This document shows positions 33,724-42,182 of a DNA stretch of 64,000 nucleotides, in pieces. The stretch comes from Chthonomonas sp. (lineage in GTDB: Bacteria > Armatimonadota > Fimbriimonadia > Fimbriimonadales > Fimbriimonadaceae): NCBI GenBank assembly GCA_016788115.1, contig JAEURR010000003.1, positions 186,001 to 250,000 on the forward strand. Direction: 5' to 3'. Within the stretch, counting starts at the first letter, position 1. Each line of letters opens with the position of its first letter. The notes beneath the pieces were generated by a model. The model was given only the letters and a program-made list of their open reading frames with translations. It did not search any database and was not told the DNA's origin. Both the position numbers and the translations under genes were made by a program.

Positions 33724-34774
33724 TGGTCGCGGATTTTTCTCGTCGCTAACGGCGGGAATGCGGCGCGATGTCGGAATTGACCTCGGCACCGCCAACACGC
33801 TTGTCCATTTGGGCGGACGCGGCATCATCCTGCGCGAACCCAGCGTCGTCGCCATCAACAAGGACACCAAGGAACTGCTCGCCGTCGGCGAAGAGGCCAA
33901 GCGGATGCTCGGTCGAACCCCCGCCTACATCGTCGCATCACGCCCGCTCCGCGATGGCGTCATCGCCGATTACGACAGCACCGAGTACATGCTGCGCGAG
34001 TTCATCAAGCGCGCGGCCCGGCGACCCGCCTTCTTCGTCACCGTCGTCGTCGGCATCCCCAGTGGCGTCACCGAAGTCGAACGGCTGGCGGTCATCGAAG
34101 CGGCCAAGAAGTCTGGCGCATACCGAGCGTACGTCATCGAAGAGCCCATGGCGGCGGCGATCGGCGCGGGCATGCCCATCGAAGAGCCGATTGGGAACAT
34201 GATCGTGGACATCGGCGGCGGCACGACTGAAGTCGCCGTGATCTCGCTCGCTGGCATCGTGCACTCTCGATCCGTCCGCGTGGCGGGAGATGAACTCGAC
34301 GAGTCCATCGTCAGCTACGTGCGCAGGGCCTACAACCTCTTCATCGGCGAACGAACCGCGGAACAGGTGAAGATGGAGATCGGCAGCGCCTACAAGCTTG
34401 AGCAAGAATTGACGATGAGCATCAAGGGTCGCGACTTGGTGAGCGGACTGCCGCGCAGCGCGACCATCAGCAGCGAAGAGGTTCGCGCAGCCATCGCAGA
34501 GCCCGTCAGCATCATCGTCGAAGCGATCAAGCTGACCTTGGAAGCGACTCCCCCCGAGCTCGCCGCTGATGCCATGAACAGCGGCATCATGCTCGCAGGA
34601 GGTGGGGCCCTTCTCCGAGGACTCGATACGCTCATCTCCTTGGAAACGGGAATGCCCGTGCACATCGCACCCAATCCCCTCGACTGCGTCGTCATCGGCA
34701 CGGGCAAAATGCTGGAGCTAGTCCACGATAGCCCTAGGATTCGGCGCATGCTGGAGAAAGCATCGAAAGGTTAG
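33713..34774 (+). CDS. mreB: Rod-shape protein MreB (bacterial actin)
   Basis: 353 residues. ATPase motifs of the actin fold: [25 protein letters not shown] and [21 protein letters not shown] and [13 protein letters not shown] complete the pattern. MreB forms membrane-bound filaments that orient cell-wall synthesis. It begins 11 nt inside remA and is followed by mreC and mreD, a standard mre operon. Nothing unusual in the catalytic residues. The start is taken as the ATG at 33713; [10 protein letters not shown] at codon 16 could be an alternative. Confidence 0.97.
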   Translation: MKSNGRGFFSSLTAGMRRDVGIDLGTANTLVHLGGRGIILREPSVVAINKDTKELLAVGEEAKRMLGRTPAYIVASRPLRDGVIADYDSTEYMLREFIKRAARRPAFFVTVVVGIPSGVTEVERLAVIEAAKKSGAYRAYVIEEPMAAAIGAGMPIEEPIGNMIVDIGGGTTEVAVISLAGIVHSRSVRVAGDELDESIVSYVRRAYNLFIGERTAEQVKMEIGSAYKLEQELTMSIKGRDLVSGLPRSATISSEEVRAAIAEPVSIIVEAIKLTLEATPPELAADAMNSGIMLAGGGALLRGLDTLISLETGMPVHIAPNPLDCVVIGTGKMLELVHDSPRIRRMLEKASKG

Positions 34775-34809
34775 ATCGAACAAAACTCTCAGATTTCGCC
34801 TGGCTGGGG

Positions 34810-35592
34810 GTGTGTATTCTGCTCGGGATATTGCTCGGCCGTGTGCAGAATTCGGCGCGCAGTGCGGGCCGAATCGACCCTTTTTCAAGTTCTGTTCAAG
34901 CCCTGGTCGGTGGCCCCTCCTCGTGGATGCGATCCAGCCTGATCGGAATGTCAGATTGGACCTCCAGCGTTTTTCGCGCTGGTGCCCTCCGCGCTGAAGT
35001 CACCAATCTTCGCCAATCCAAGGCGGCTGCCGATCTATACAACGAGCGGGTAACGGAACTCGAAGATCAGATCGAGTCGCTCAACGCGCTTCTGAAGCTC
35101 CCTCCCACCGTCGGCAAGACTCGGGTTCCCGCCGTCGTCACCGGCTACTTCCCCACCGAACTGCGGATGACGCTCAATGTAGGTTCCAAACAAGGCATCG
35201 AACGACGCATGCCGGTCATCACCGGGACGGGTCTGCTCGGCGTCGTAGATGCCGTGAGTGCCAATGCTTGCCAGATCGACCTCATCAGCTCGTTCCAACT
35301 CCGCGTCGGTGCGATGGTCCTCAGCCGCAACGACCCCACCGCACCCGCCATCGCCGGTTTGCTCCGGGGTGAAGGCGGAGAGCGGCTGGTGCTTGAGTTC
35401 GTCGAGACTTCGGCAGAGATTGAGCCTGGCGATCTGGTTGTCACAAGCGGCTATTCGGACAAGACCCCCCGCGGTATCCCGATCGGGCGCGTCACCGAGG
35501 TCCGAAAAGACGAGGATTACGGCAGCCGCAAAGTAAGCGTGGCCGCTATGACTCGGCTCGGTGAATCCCGCGAGGTGTTTGTCCTGAAATGA
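34810..35592 (+). CDS. mreC: Rod-shape protein MreC (start uncertain)
   Basis: 260 residues from the GTG at 34810, but this cuts into the membrane helix; the open frame extends back to before 34770 with no ATG, GTG or TTG, only ATC (34762), TTA and CTG codons. The usual cytosolic N-terminus plus membrane helix would therefore need a rare start codon or be shorter than normal. A helix (about 60-95) followed by beta domains (from about 100) matches MreC: VTGYFPTELRMTLNVGSKQGIERRMPVIT and GDLVVTSGYSDKTPRGIPIG. Its stop overlaps mreD by four bases. MreC links MreB to the cell-wall synthases. Confidence 0.9.
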   Translation: MCILLGILLGRVQNSARSAGRIDPFSSSVQALVGGPSSWMRSSLIGMSDWTSSVFRAGALRAEVTNLRQSKAAADLYNERVTELEDQIESLNALLKLPPTVGKTRVPAVVTGYFPTELRMTLNVGSKQGIERRMPVITGTGLLGVVDAVSANACQIDLISSFQLRVGAMVLSRNDPTAPAIAGLLRGEGGERLVLEFVETSAEIEPGDLVVTSGYSDKTPRGIPIGRVTEVRKDEDYGSRKVSVAAMTRLGESREVFVLK

Positions 35593-36062
35593 GCGGGCCG
35601 CTGGGAATCGTAGTTTGGATGATCGGCGCAGCCATCCTGCAGTTCGGGCTGGCGCCGAGCCTGAACCTCTGGGGCATTCGCCCAGACTTTCTGCTCGTGT
35701 TCCTGGGTTGCTTTGCGCTTCGCACGCGACCGTCCGCAGGGGCAGGGCTGGGATTCTTCGCCGGGCTCGTGCAAGGCGCAATGGCGGGGGCGAATACCAC
35801 CCACTACATACTCAGTCGCAGCATCACCGGGTTCGTCGTCTCGCTCTCCCGGCAATCCGGACTGGAGTTTGGTCCGGTCCTGACCGCGCTTACGGTCATG
35901 GCCACGACGATCGTTGCCCGAATCGCGTTCATGTTTGGAGCCGCGCCCCCCGGCATCGGCGAGTTCCTAAAAGATACAATATCTATGGCGATTTACAACG
36001 GCGTGCTCGCCCTGCCCGTGTACCTGGTCACCAGGAACGTGGGCAAGCCGAAGAAGGTTTGA
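35589..36062 (+). CDS. mreD: Rod-shape protein MreD
   Basis: 157 residues, about five membrane helices, the usual MreD size. Identity rests on size, topology and position behind mreC more than on motifs; ATG at 35589 overlaps the mreC stop (ATGA). A TACAAT at 35975, followed by an in-frame ATG 4 nt later, is inside the gene and is probably coincidental. gdh follows after 3 nt. Confidence 0.85.
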   Translation: MSGPLGIVVWMIGAAILQFGLAPSLNLWGIRPDFLLVFLGCFALRTRPSAGAGLGFFAGLVQGAMAGANTTHYILSRSITGFVVSLSRQSGLEFGPVLTALTVMATTIVARIAFMFGAAPPGIGEFLKDTISMAIYNGVLALPVYLVTRNVGKPKKV

Positions 36063-36065
36063 TCT

Positions 36066-37316
36066 ATGAGTGGAAAATCAGTATTAGAGATGGCTCGCGA
36101 GCAACTCTCGGTTGCCGCTGAGCTCTTAGATCTTGACTCGGGCCTCCGAGATGTTTTGGCCCGCCCGAAGCGACAGCTGATCGTTAATTTTCCGGTCGTG
36201 CTGGACAGTGGCGAAGTCGAAGTTTTTGAGGGATATCGAGTTCAACACAACTTGACCCGAGGTCCTACGAAGGGCGGTATTCGCTACCATCCCGACGTGG
36301 ACGTCGAAGAAACGACTGCCCTGGCCATGTGGATGACTTGGAAGTGCGCAGTCGCCAATCTCCCCTATGGCGGTGCCAAAGGATCGGTGAAAGTCGATAC
36401 CAAGCGCCTGTCGATTCGAGAGTTGGAGAAGCTCACGCGCCGCTTCGCGACCGAAATCAACATCGTGATCGGTGAGCGCGGCGATATCCCCGCCCCCGAC
36501 ATAGGCACCAATCCCCAAGTCATGGCATGGATCATGGACACCTCGTCCATGCAGCATGGCTACACAGTCCCCGGTATCGTCACGGGCAAGCCCATAGAAC
36601 TCGGCGGTTCGGAAGGACGCGTCGAAGCCACCGGTCGCGGCGTCATCGTCGCTGCCGAAGAGGCTGCCAAGCAAATGAATATGGACCTGGGAGGTGCCCG
36701 AATCGTCGTGCAGGGCTTCGGCAATGTCGGTGCGGTCGCGGCAAAACTCGCAGCCGAGCGCGGCGCGATCGTGGTCGGTGTCAGCGATGCCCGCGGCGGT
36801 ATCTACAATCCCAAGGGCCTGCCGATCGACGATCTGTACCACCGGTACAACGGCAAGGAAGGCGGCATTCGCGAATTCACCGATGCCGAGCAGGTCAGCA
36901 ACGAGGAACTCCTTGAGCTGGATTGCGATGTCCTGATCCCGGCTGCAATCTCGCAGCAAATCCACAAGGACAACGCGGGCAAGATCAAGGCGCGGCTGAT
37001 CGTCGAGGGTGCCAACGGCCCCACGACTCCCGATGCAGATCACATCTTCTCGGATAAGGGCGTCTTCGTAGTTCCCGATATCTTGGCCAACGCTGGTGGC
37101 GTCATCGTCAGCTACTTCGAGTGGGTGCAAGACCTCCAGAACTTCTTCTGGGACGAAGGCACCGTGAATCAAAACCTCGAGCGAATCATGCGCCGGTCGT
37201 ACCACGACGTGCACAGCATGATGGCGACCCACAAGACCGATATGCGCACCGCAGCGCTCATGATCGGTGTCAAGCGGGTTTCCGACGCGACGATGAAGCG
37301 CGGCATCTTCCCCTGA
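36066..37316 (+). CDS. gdhA: Glutamate dehydrogenase
   Basis: 416 residues, the size of hexameric Glu/Leu/Phe/Val dehydrogenases. Seen: LTRGPTKGGIRYHPDVD, PYGGAKGSVKVD (catalytic and substrate lysines), GDIPAPDIGTNPQVMAW with its catalytic Asp, and the dinucleotide motif GFGNVGAVAA. The motif set fits glutamate dehydrogenase linking 2-oxoglutarate and ammonia; the coenzyme preference cannot be read with certainty. It follows mreD by 3 nt, so it may be read from the mre transcript. Confidence 0.93.
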   Translation: MSGKSVLEMAREQLSVAAELLDLDSGLRDVLARPKRQLIVNFPVVLDSGEVEVFEGYRVQHNLTRGPTKGGIRYHPDVDVEETTALAMWMTWKCAVANLPYGGAKGSVKVDTKRLSIRELEKLTRRFATEINIVIGERGDIPAPDIGTNPQVMAWIMDTSSMQHGYTVPGIVTGKPIELGGSEGRVEATGRGVIVAAEEAAKQMNMDLGGARIVVQGFGNVGAVAAKLAAERGAIVVGVSDARGGIYNPKGLPIDDLYHRYNGKEGGIREFTDAEQVSNEELLELDCDVLIPAAISQQIHKDNAGKIKARLIVEGANGPTTPDADHIFSDKGVFVVPDILANAGGVIVSYFEWVQDLQNFFWDEGTVNQNLERIMRRSYHDVHSMMATHKTDMRTAALMIGVKRVSDATMKRGIFP

Positions 37317-37346
37317 TCTCTCAGAGGAACCGCAAACTCAGGAGGC

Positions 37347-37820
37347 TCAGCCGTTCTTCGGCGGGGCCTCCGCCAATTTTTCGACCTTGCGCCACTCGTC
37401 TTCGGTCACCGGCATCACGCTCAAACGCTGGCCACGCTGAACCACCAGCATCGCTGCCAGCTCAGGCGTCGCTTTGATCTCGGCAAGGGATATGACCCGC
37501 GGAAACTTCTTCACGAACTTCACGTCAACGACCATCCAGCGCGAACCGTCGGGCGGAGCTTTAGGGTCGTAGTACTCGCTCGTGGGATCGAACTGCGTGG
37601 GATCGGGGTATCCGCCCCGCACGATCTCCATCACCCCCACGATGCCAGTCGGAGCGAGGTTGGAGTGGTAGAAAAAGGCGAGATCGCCTGGCTGAAACTG
37701 GTCGCGGAAGAAGTTCCGGACCGTGTAGTTCCGACACCCCTCCCACATGTTCACCCCATCGCGCTCAAGGTCGTCGATAGAGTAGGTATCGGGCTCGGAT
37801 TTCATCAGCCACCATCTCAT
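37347..37820 (-). CDS. EVE-domain protein
   Basis: 157 residues, one EVE domain: MRWWLMKSEPDTYSIDDL is the family start, then GVNMWEGCRNYTVRNFFRD, GDLAFFYHSN and GVMEIVRGGYPD. EVE is a PUA-like fold that binds modified nucleobases in RNA or DNA. TACACT lies exactly 6 nt before the ATG, so the transcript may be leaderless. It is not next to restriction genes. Confidence 0.9.
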   Translation of the reverse strand: MRWWLMKSEPDTYSIDDLERDGVNMWEGCRNYTVRNFFRDQFQPGDLAFFYHSNLAPTGIVGVMEIVRGGYPDPTQFDPTSEYYDPKAPPDGSRWMVVDVKFVKKFPRVISLAEIKATPELAAMLVVQRGQRLSVMPVTEDEWRKVEKLAEAPPKNG

Positions 37821-37826
37821 GGCCGA

Positions 37827-37832
37827 AGTGTA
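37827..37832 (-). promoter_or_regulatory. -10 hexamer TACACT for the EVE gene
   Basis: Minus-strand TACACT with exactly 6 nt to the ATG; a GGGGGGC/GCCCCCC hairpin (37837-37858) lies just upstream. Confidence 0.5.
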
Positions 37833-37836
37833 TCCC

Positions 37837-37858
37837 GGGGGGCAGTTTCCCGCCCCCC
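37837..37858 (-). terminator. GC hairpin behind the DUF4097 gene
   Basis: GGGGGGC pairs with GCCCCCC around an 8-nt loop, 10 nt past the DUF4097 stop. No T-run follows, so termination is uncertain. Confidence 0.4.
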
Positions 37859-37868
37859 AGGTAGCGCA

Positions 37869-39068
37869 TCAAGCGCTGTGGATGCGCTGACGAACAGTGA
37901 TGTCGCCGGTGATTGCGCTTACGTCGAGCGTCCCCGTACCTTCACCGAGCGTCCCGGTGATACGGCGCTGATCGCGCTGGACGTCCTGCATGTCCAACAC
38001 ACAATCGACGGTCCCGCGCAGGGTAGACAGAGTCACCCGCACGTCCGAGCCGTCCGCGATGCCGATCGACGCGTTCCCTTGGACCGACCGGACCGTCACC
38101 GTCCCTGAGATCGGAGTGCTCAGGTCCATCGAGATGTCTCCCGACACGGCCTCCAGGCTGATCGAGCTACCAGAGCAGTTCACAAGCGAGAGATCTCCGG
38201 ACGCCGTGCGTAGGTTCAAAGCTCCAGTCACGTTTTCCAGCTTGACACTGCCGCTCTTGTCCTCGACCACCACCGTAGTGCCGGTCACGTCTTTGAGAAA
38301 TACGTCTCCGTGCGAAGTCGTGACTTCGACCGCGCCCTCGACGCCGCTGATCTTGACGTCACCGCTGTTGCTGGCGACTCGGCAAGGTCCGTGCGTCCCG
38401 TCCACGTCGATCGAACCGACCTGTCCGCGGACGTCCACATGTGCCTTCACCGCGAGATGAATCTCCAAATCCGCTGTGATGTCGGAGCTGTCCGGGTGGC
38501 GGATCGTGACCGATCCATCGTTCTGCTCAATGACCGGCGAATACTCTTCGGCTCGCTTCTTAGCCTCCTCGGCCACTCCTCCGCGCACCTTGGCACGGGC
38601 GATGAGCTTGGTCTTCTCGGCCCCACCGATCACGCGGACATCGCCCACGCGGTTTTCGACTTTCACGAGCCCTCCCTCGGCAACCTCGAACTCCAGCTCG
38701 ACGTCTTTGCGTTCGGTCGCGCCAAAGATATCAAAGCTAATGCGCCCTTGCTTCACGCCTTCGACCGCATGCTTGATTGCCTCTTGGCCTTTGGTCACGC
38801 CGGTCTTCACCTGCGACGCGACGTCTTGCCAGTTGACCGACTTCGCGACCTCTTTACCAATCTTCTCGATCGATTCGATGATCCCGGCAAAAGGATCCTT
38901 GGCGTCGTTTGGCAGCGGTGGAGGCGTCGTGTTCGTGGTCTGCTCAGTCGATTCGGCGGCTCCGTCGCTGGTGCCGTCGAAGGCCTCCATGAGCTCGGCG
39001 GCATCCTCGGGCGAGAGCTTGCCCTCCTGGACCAGTTTCATAATGCGTCGTACTTCTTCTTTGTTCAT
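37869..39068 (-). CDS. SHOCT/DUF4097 adhesin-like protein
   Basis: 399 residues. The first 35 (MNKEEVRRIMKLVQEGKLSP) are a SHOCT-like helical motif. A linker is followed by a long DUF4097 beta-helix (about 130-399) with repeating strand pairs such as GDVKISGVEGAVEV and GDVFLKDVTG. Members often act with stress or envelope regulators, for example YvlB in Bacillus. The ATG overlaps the DUF2089 gene's TGA (ATGA), so they are co-translated. Location is probably cytosolic, since no signal peptide is seen. Confidence 0.85.
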   Translation of the reverse strand: MNKEEVRRIMKLVQEGKLSPEDAAELMEAFDGTSDGAAESTEQTTNTTPPPLPNDAKDPFAGIIESIEKIGKEVAKSVNWQDVASQVKTGVTKGQEAIKHAVEGVKQGRISFDIFGATERKDVELEFEVAEGGLVKVENRVGDVRVIGGAEKTKLIARAKVRGGVAEEAKKRAEEYSPVIEQNDGSVTIRHPDSSDITADLEIHLAVKAHVDVRGQVGSIDVDGTHGPCRVASNSGDVKISGVEGAVEVTTSHGDVFLKDVTGTTVVVEDKSGSVKLENVTGALNLRTASGDLSLVNCSGSSISLEAVSGDISMDLSTPISGTVTVRSVQGNASIGIADGSDVRVTLSTLRGTVDCVLDMQDVQRDQRRITGTLGEGTGTLDVSAITGDITVRQRIHSA

Positions 39069-39460
39069 GAACTCACTCCACGCAGGCGCTCTTTCGCCTC
39101 TTGAGCGGTGATTTCGCCCCGCTCCAACGCCTCGATCACGTGCAACTTCTCCGGGTTCGGGCTCTTCTCGGGCTTCTCGACAGGGGTCAACTCCAACGAT
39201 TGGAGCAGCGCGTCCAATCGCGCCTTGACGGTCGGATAGCTCAGGCCCAATTCGCGCTCTACGGCATTGATCACGCCGCGACATCGCAGAAACGTTTCGA
39301 GAAGATGGTATTGCTCCTCGTCAAGCTGCAACATCCGCGGGATGTCGAACCGGGACCGAATCGTCACATCCCCGTCGATGGTCTGCAGCTCGGTGATCGC
39401 GAGCGGCTTTCCAGAGATCGGGTCCTTACTAGGAATCGGTCGATGTTGATAAGATTTCAT
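39065..39460 (-). CDS. DUF2089-family regulator
   Basis: 131 residues from the ATG at 39460, behind GGAGG. DUF2089 signature: RSRFDIPRMLQLDEEQYHLLETF and GVINAVERELGLSYPTVKARLD, a helix-turn-helix of DNA-binding type, then a C-terminal helical part (AQEAKERLRG) resembling SHOCT helices. The usual N-terminal zinc ribbon is absent, so this is a shorter form. Partnered with the SHOCT/DUF4097 gene. Two palindromes lie upstream and may be its operators. Confidence 0.85.
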   Translation of the reverse strand: MKSYQHRPIPSKDPISGKPLAITELQTIDGDVTIRSRFDIPRMLQLDEEQYHLLETFLRCRGVINAVERELGLSYPTVKARLDALLQSLELTPVEKPEKSPNPEKLHVIEALERGEITAQEAKERLRGVSS

Positions 39461-39503
39461 CGTGCCTCCATGTTGAGTATTACGCCGTTGCTGGCACAGA
39501 GGG

Positions 39504-39542
39504 TTGAGTTTCTCAAGAGAATAGGCCGAAATTCTTAAGAAT
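39504..39542 (-). promoter_or_regulatory. Two palindromes upstream of the DUF2089 gene
   Basis: TTGAG-TTT-CTCAA (39504-39516) and ATTCTTAAGAAT (39531-39542) are perfect inverted repeats in the 103-nt gap between the capsid cassette and the DUF2089 start. TAATAC lies close to the ATG side. They are candidate operators for the DUF2089 protein. Confidence 0.45.
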
Positions 39543-39563
39543 CTGAACCTCCTGGGAGTTGCG

Positions 39564-39869
39564 TCATACGGCGACAAGGATCTTCATGACCGTTTCTCCA
39601 CGGTAGCGCAGGTCCACCACACGCTGAACGGCGTACGCCAACCCATCAATGTCGAGGGTATCGCCGGGACTGCCCGGACTCCCCTCCGGGACGTACACCG
39701 TCATGAACGGGCGGCTCGTCGTGACTCCCAACTCGGAGTCAGGCAAGTAGATACGCGCTTGCGAGGTCGAGATCGGCACCGCCACCGCAGTGGCGGGCTG
39801 TCCTCCCACAGTGATCGACTCGCCGTGCTGCTCGATCACCTTTTTGAACCGCCGTTGCACCGCGCTCAT
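39564..39869 (-). CDS. Phage head-completion/tail-attachment-like protein
   Basis: 101 residues, strand-rich. The C-terminal half (GDTLDIDGLAYAVQRVVDL) has the strand pattern of lambda gpFII-like or gp16-like head-tail joining proteins: GD-x-hydrophobic-x-hydrophobic-G, then alternating strands. ATG at 39869 overlaps the previous stop (ATGA). It is the last gene of the capsid cassette; no tail gene follows. Family assignment is by fold pattern, not by a strong motif. Confidence 0.6.
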   Translation of the reverse strand: MSAVQRRFKKVIEQHGESITVGGQPATAVAVPISTSQARIYLPDSELGVTTSRPFMTVYVPEGSPGSPGDTLDIDGLAYAVQRVVDLRYRGETVMKILVAV

Positions 39870-40282
39870 GGGGCCACCGCCCCTTGCTTGTCCTTGGCCA
39901 TGAGCACTGCGGCCGTCCGAGCGAATTCTGGATCGGCGCGCAAGAAGGGCGACAATCGTGCCCAACCTTGCTCGCGCATCGCGCGGACATCGTCGTGAAG
40001 GTCCTTCGCGGTGACCTGTAGCGCACCCACGTTCATTCCGTCAAAGAGCCCAGGAACCCGGATCAGCACCGCGAGCATGTCGGCGGTCACGAGTTCAAGA
40101 GCTGCCAAGTTCAGGGTCGACTGCAGCCCCGAGTTCCCCGTGTCCGCCACATAGACGGGCTCGATGGCGTAGTTCAACACCGGGACCCAAGCACTGATCA
40201 GTCCATTGATCTCGCTCACGTACTCGGCGGACTCAAGCGAGAGCCGCTGCTGGACTGCGGCAACGCTTACGGAGACTCCCAC
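39866..40282 (-). CDS. Phage head-tail connector-like protein
   Basis: 138 residues, mostly helical, with GTG start behind a full GGAGGTGA ribosome site. The first helices (VAAVQQRLSLESAEYVSEING) and the middle (LNLAALELVTADMLAVLIRV) resemble small head-tail connector proteins, which are helical bundles. I cannot name the family. Its order directly before a head-completion-like gene and after the capsid genes fits a connector. Overlaps the next gene's start by four bases. Confidence 0.5.
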   Translation of the reverse strand: MGVSVSVAAVQQRLSLESAEYVSEINGLISAWVPVLNYAIEPVYVADTGNSGLQSTLNLAALELVTADMLAVLIRVPGLFDGMNVGALQVTAKDLHDDVRAMREQGWARLSPFLRADPEFARTAAVLMAKDKQGAVAP

Positions 40283-40542
40283 GGGTCACCTCCGGACGAG
40301 AATTGTGCGCGCATCGCGTCGGCCCATCGGCGTAGAACCACATTCACTTCCACCATGCCCGCCTGAAGCGACTCCAGCGCCGCCCCCAAACGATCGTACT
40401 GGTGTCCCTGACGCTCCACGAGCCGGTCCAGGAACTCCATCATCTGCTCGGCGGAGGCACGCTGCTGAATGAGACTCAGACGTGCGATGGCGAATGTCGC
40501 GCTCACCACCGCACCAAGAAACAGCCACAGGTCTTTGCTCAT
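40267..40542 (-). CDS. Small protein with one N-terminal helix and coiled coil
   Basis: 91 residues: one hydrophobic segment (about 5-24, LWLFLGAVVSATFAIARL), then a long amphipathic helix (about 30-80). This is a holin- or membrane-anchor-like layout, but other members of phage head modules have similar small proteins. It overlaps the following gene by 16 nt and the preceding one by four bases (ATGA). Not recognised. Confidence 0.5.
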   Translation of the reverse strand: MSKDLWLFLGAVVSATFAIARLSLIQQRASAEQMMEFLDRLVERQGHQYDRLGAALESLQAGMVEVNVVLRRWADAMRAQFSSGGDPWESP

Positions 40543-40769
40543 AGCGCGACCCCTAACGCCCGCGCCAGCGCCATCGTCCTTGCACGCAGCGTCTCCAACT
40601 CTCGCCGGAGGGCCGCGAGCTTCGCTTGCACCTCCGGGTCGTTTCGGGCCGTGGCGGCGAGGTCCGTGGCCGATCGCTCAACGGCCTGAAGCTGGGCCAC
40701 CGCCTGAGCCACCGCCGACCAGGCGCTTCCCGAGGCACCTCGACAGATCCGATCCCATAGGCCGCGCAT
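40539..40769 (-). CDS. Small helical protein of the capsid cassette
   Basis: 76 residues, almost all helix with Ala, Leu and Arg-rich heptads (about 15-70), no membrane segment. GGAGG precedes the start: 6 nt before a TTG at 40772 and 9 nt before the ATG at 40769; I chose the ATG. Its start overlaps the capsid gene's stop (TGATG). Function unknown; perhaps a scaffold or minor capsid part. Confidence 0.5.
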   Translation of the reverse strand: MRGLWDRICRGASGSAWSAVAQAVAQLQAVERSATDLAATARNDPEVQAKLAALRRELETLRARTMALARALGVAL

Positions 40770-41704
40770 CAAATCTGTCCTCCGAATGCGGTTTGCCAGA
40801 GGCCCAGCCCAACGTTGTACCGCGCCCGAACTCCGTACAAGAAACGATCGCGCATGAACGCCGACTCGCTTTTGGAACTGGCGTCCAGTGCTGCAAACTC
40901 CACGGGCACATCGGACCGCTGCTGCAAGATCACCGCACGAATCGGACGTTTTGTATCAAGCAAGTACCAGTAGTCGTCGGCGCCTCCCGTCAGATAGGGC
41001 GAAACAACGACCTTGACCTTCCCCTGGAACGCATTCAGATAGTTGGTCGCGCTTGCGGTGTCGGTAGCGTTACCCTTGTACACCACTACCGGGCTGTCCA
41101 CGATCTCCGACGCTAGCCACTGGAGCTTTGGACCAACAACGAGCGTATCGGGCACGATCCCCAGCGGAATTCCCTGGTCGTCCGGAACCGTCATCATCTG
41201 GTTAATAGCGTCGGCGAGCGCATTGGTGGAGAGCGCCAAACTGGTCCTATTGGACCAAGTGCTTCCACCCACCGGGTGCTGACCCGAGAACAGCGACACT
41301 CCATCGTAGCCCGCTGCGTCGAACCCTGAAACCAGCGCTTGGATGACCATGTGATGCCGATGCTGCGCCACGCGGTATGCCAGATCCCGAATCCGCAGTC
41401 GGATCAGATCAATCTGATCGTCCTCAATCGCCTTTCGCTCAACCGCAATGGTCGATTCGAAGACCTTGTCCTCGATGCTGACCGCGTACGCACTGAGTCC
41501 GGAAGGACGACGTTCGTCCACGAACTCGCGCATCGGCGGGGTCGAACCCAGCCACGCATACTTTTGCACCGGAGTCGAAGTGTGGATCACAGTGGCGATC
41601 CGCTGGGCGATGCTCTCGTCCACTTCACTGCGGTACGCCGATTCAAACTCTGCCCTCAAACCTGGCAATAGCAGGTCGGGGATGTCACTTCTAGTAAGAG
41701 CCAT
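40769..41704 (-). CDS. Major capsid protein, Mu gpT-like
   Basis: 311 residues, the size of Mu-like major head subunit gpT. Seen: RPSGLSAYAVSIEDKVFESTIAVERKAIEDD, DQIDLIRLRIRDLAYRVAQHRHHMVIQAL, LFSGQHPVGGSTWSN and LVVGPKLQWLASEIV, which match the gpT pattern of an HK97-fold protein. The start is set by AGGAGGG, 3 nt before the ATG. It lies between the decoration gene and two small genes. No sign of decay: the frame is full length. Confidence 0.8.
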   Translation of the reverse strand: MALTRSDIPDLLLPGLRAEFESAYRSEVDESIAQRIATVIHTSTPVQKYAWLGSTPPMREFVDERRPSGLSAYAVSIEDKVFESTIAVERKAIEDDQIDLIRLRIRDLAYRVAQHRHHMVIQALVSGFDAAGYDGVSLFSGQHPVGGSTWSNRTSLALSTNALADAINQMMTVPDDQGIPLGIVPDTLVVGPKLQWLASEIVDSPVVVYKGNATDTASATNYLNAFQGKVKVVVSPYLTGGADDYWYLLDTKRPIRAVILQQRSDVPVEFAALDASSKSESAFMRDRFLYGVRARYNVGLGLWQTAFGGQI

Positions 41705-41718
41705 AGACCCTCCTTGAG

Positions 41719-41734
41719 TCTAACCAAATGGTTA
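41719..41734. repeat. TTAACCATTTGGTTA-type near-palindrome, copy 1
   Basis: Minus strand reads TTAACCATTTGGTTAG. It overlaps the stop of the decoration gene, in the 27-nt gap before the capsid gene. Two further copies lie at 50769 and 52278. Confidence 0.7.
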
Positions 41735-42172
41735 AACCGAATAATTGTCGATGCGAACGCGGACCCCGGCGAATCCAGCCGACGAGGTTTCGAGCGCCAC
41801 GAGCGTGCCGATCTTGTAGTTGTTGGTGAGGCCAGTGGTCACCACCTGGACTTCCCAGTCAGTGTTCACATAGGCCTCCTTGCCGAGATCGGCGACGGCC
41901 GGTGAGAAGCCGGACGCGGGCTTGAAGACAAACGAGCCGGTCTTGGTGACCGTGATCTGTTTGTCACCGGCGGCGCCCGCAAGGTTGTCCACCGTCTCAT
42001 TGGCCACGCCCACAAACTTGAGCGACGCGGTCCCATGCGCCATCGGCACAGCATAGCCCGACGTATTGAGCCCGACGAGGGCCCCTTTAAAGATTCGAGT
42101 CGCCGCAGTCTTGTACGCGACGACGAGGCCGGGGCGTTCGAACGCCTCGTACCCTTGGGTGAGTTGAGCCAT
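41732..42172 (-). CDS. Phage capsid decoration/cement-like protein
   Basis: 146 residues, beta-rich, no signal peptide. GAFVG-like turns and TVDNLAGAAGDKQITV strands recall DUF2190-like or phage decoration proteins, which often lie between the protease and the capsid genes. The start follows GAAGGAGG. The position is the strongest support: protease, this gene, then capsid. Other possibilities are a small capsid-associated protein of unknown fold. Confidence 0.65.
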   Translation of the reverse strand: MAQLTQGYEAFERPGLVVAYKTAATRIFKGALVGLNTSGYAVPMAHGTASLKFVGVANETVDNLAGAAGDKQITVTKTGSFVFKPASGFSPAVADLGKEAYVNTDWEVQVVTTGLTNNYKIGTLVALETSSAGFAGVRVRIDNYSV

Positions 42173-42182
42173 ATGGCCTCCT

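Noticed and set aside
35975-35987. TACAAT 4 nt before an in-frame ATG inside mreD
   Set aside because: It is within the last third of mreD and would make a 25-residue product; probably coincidental.
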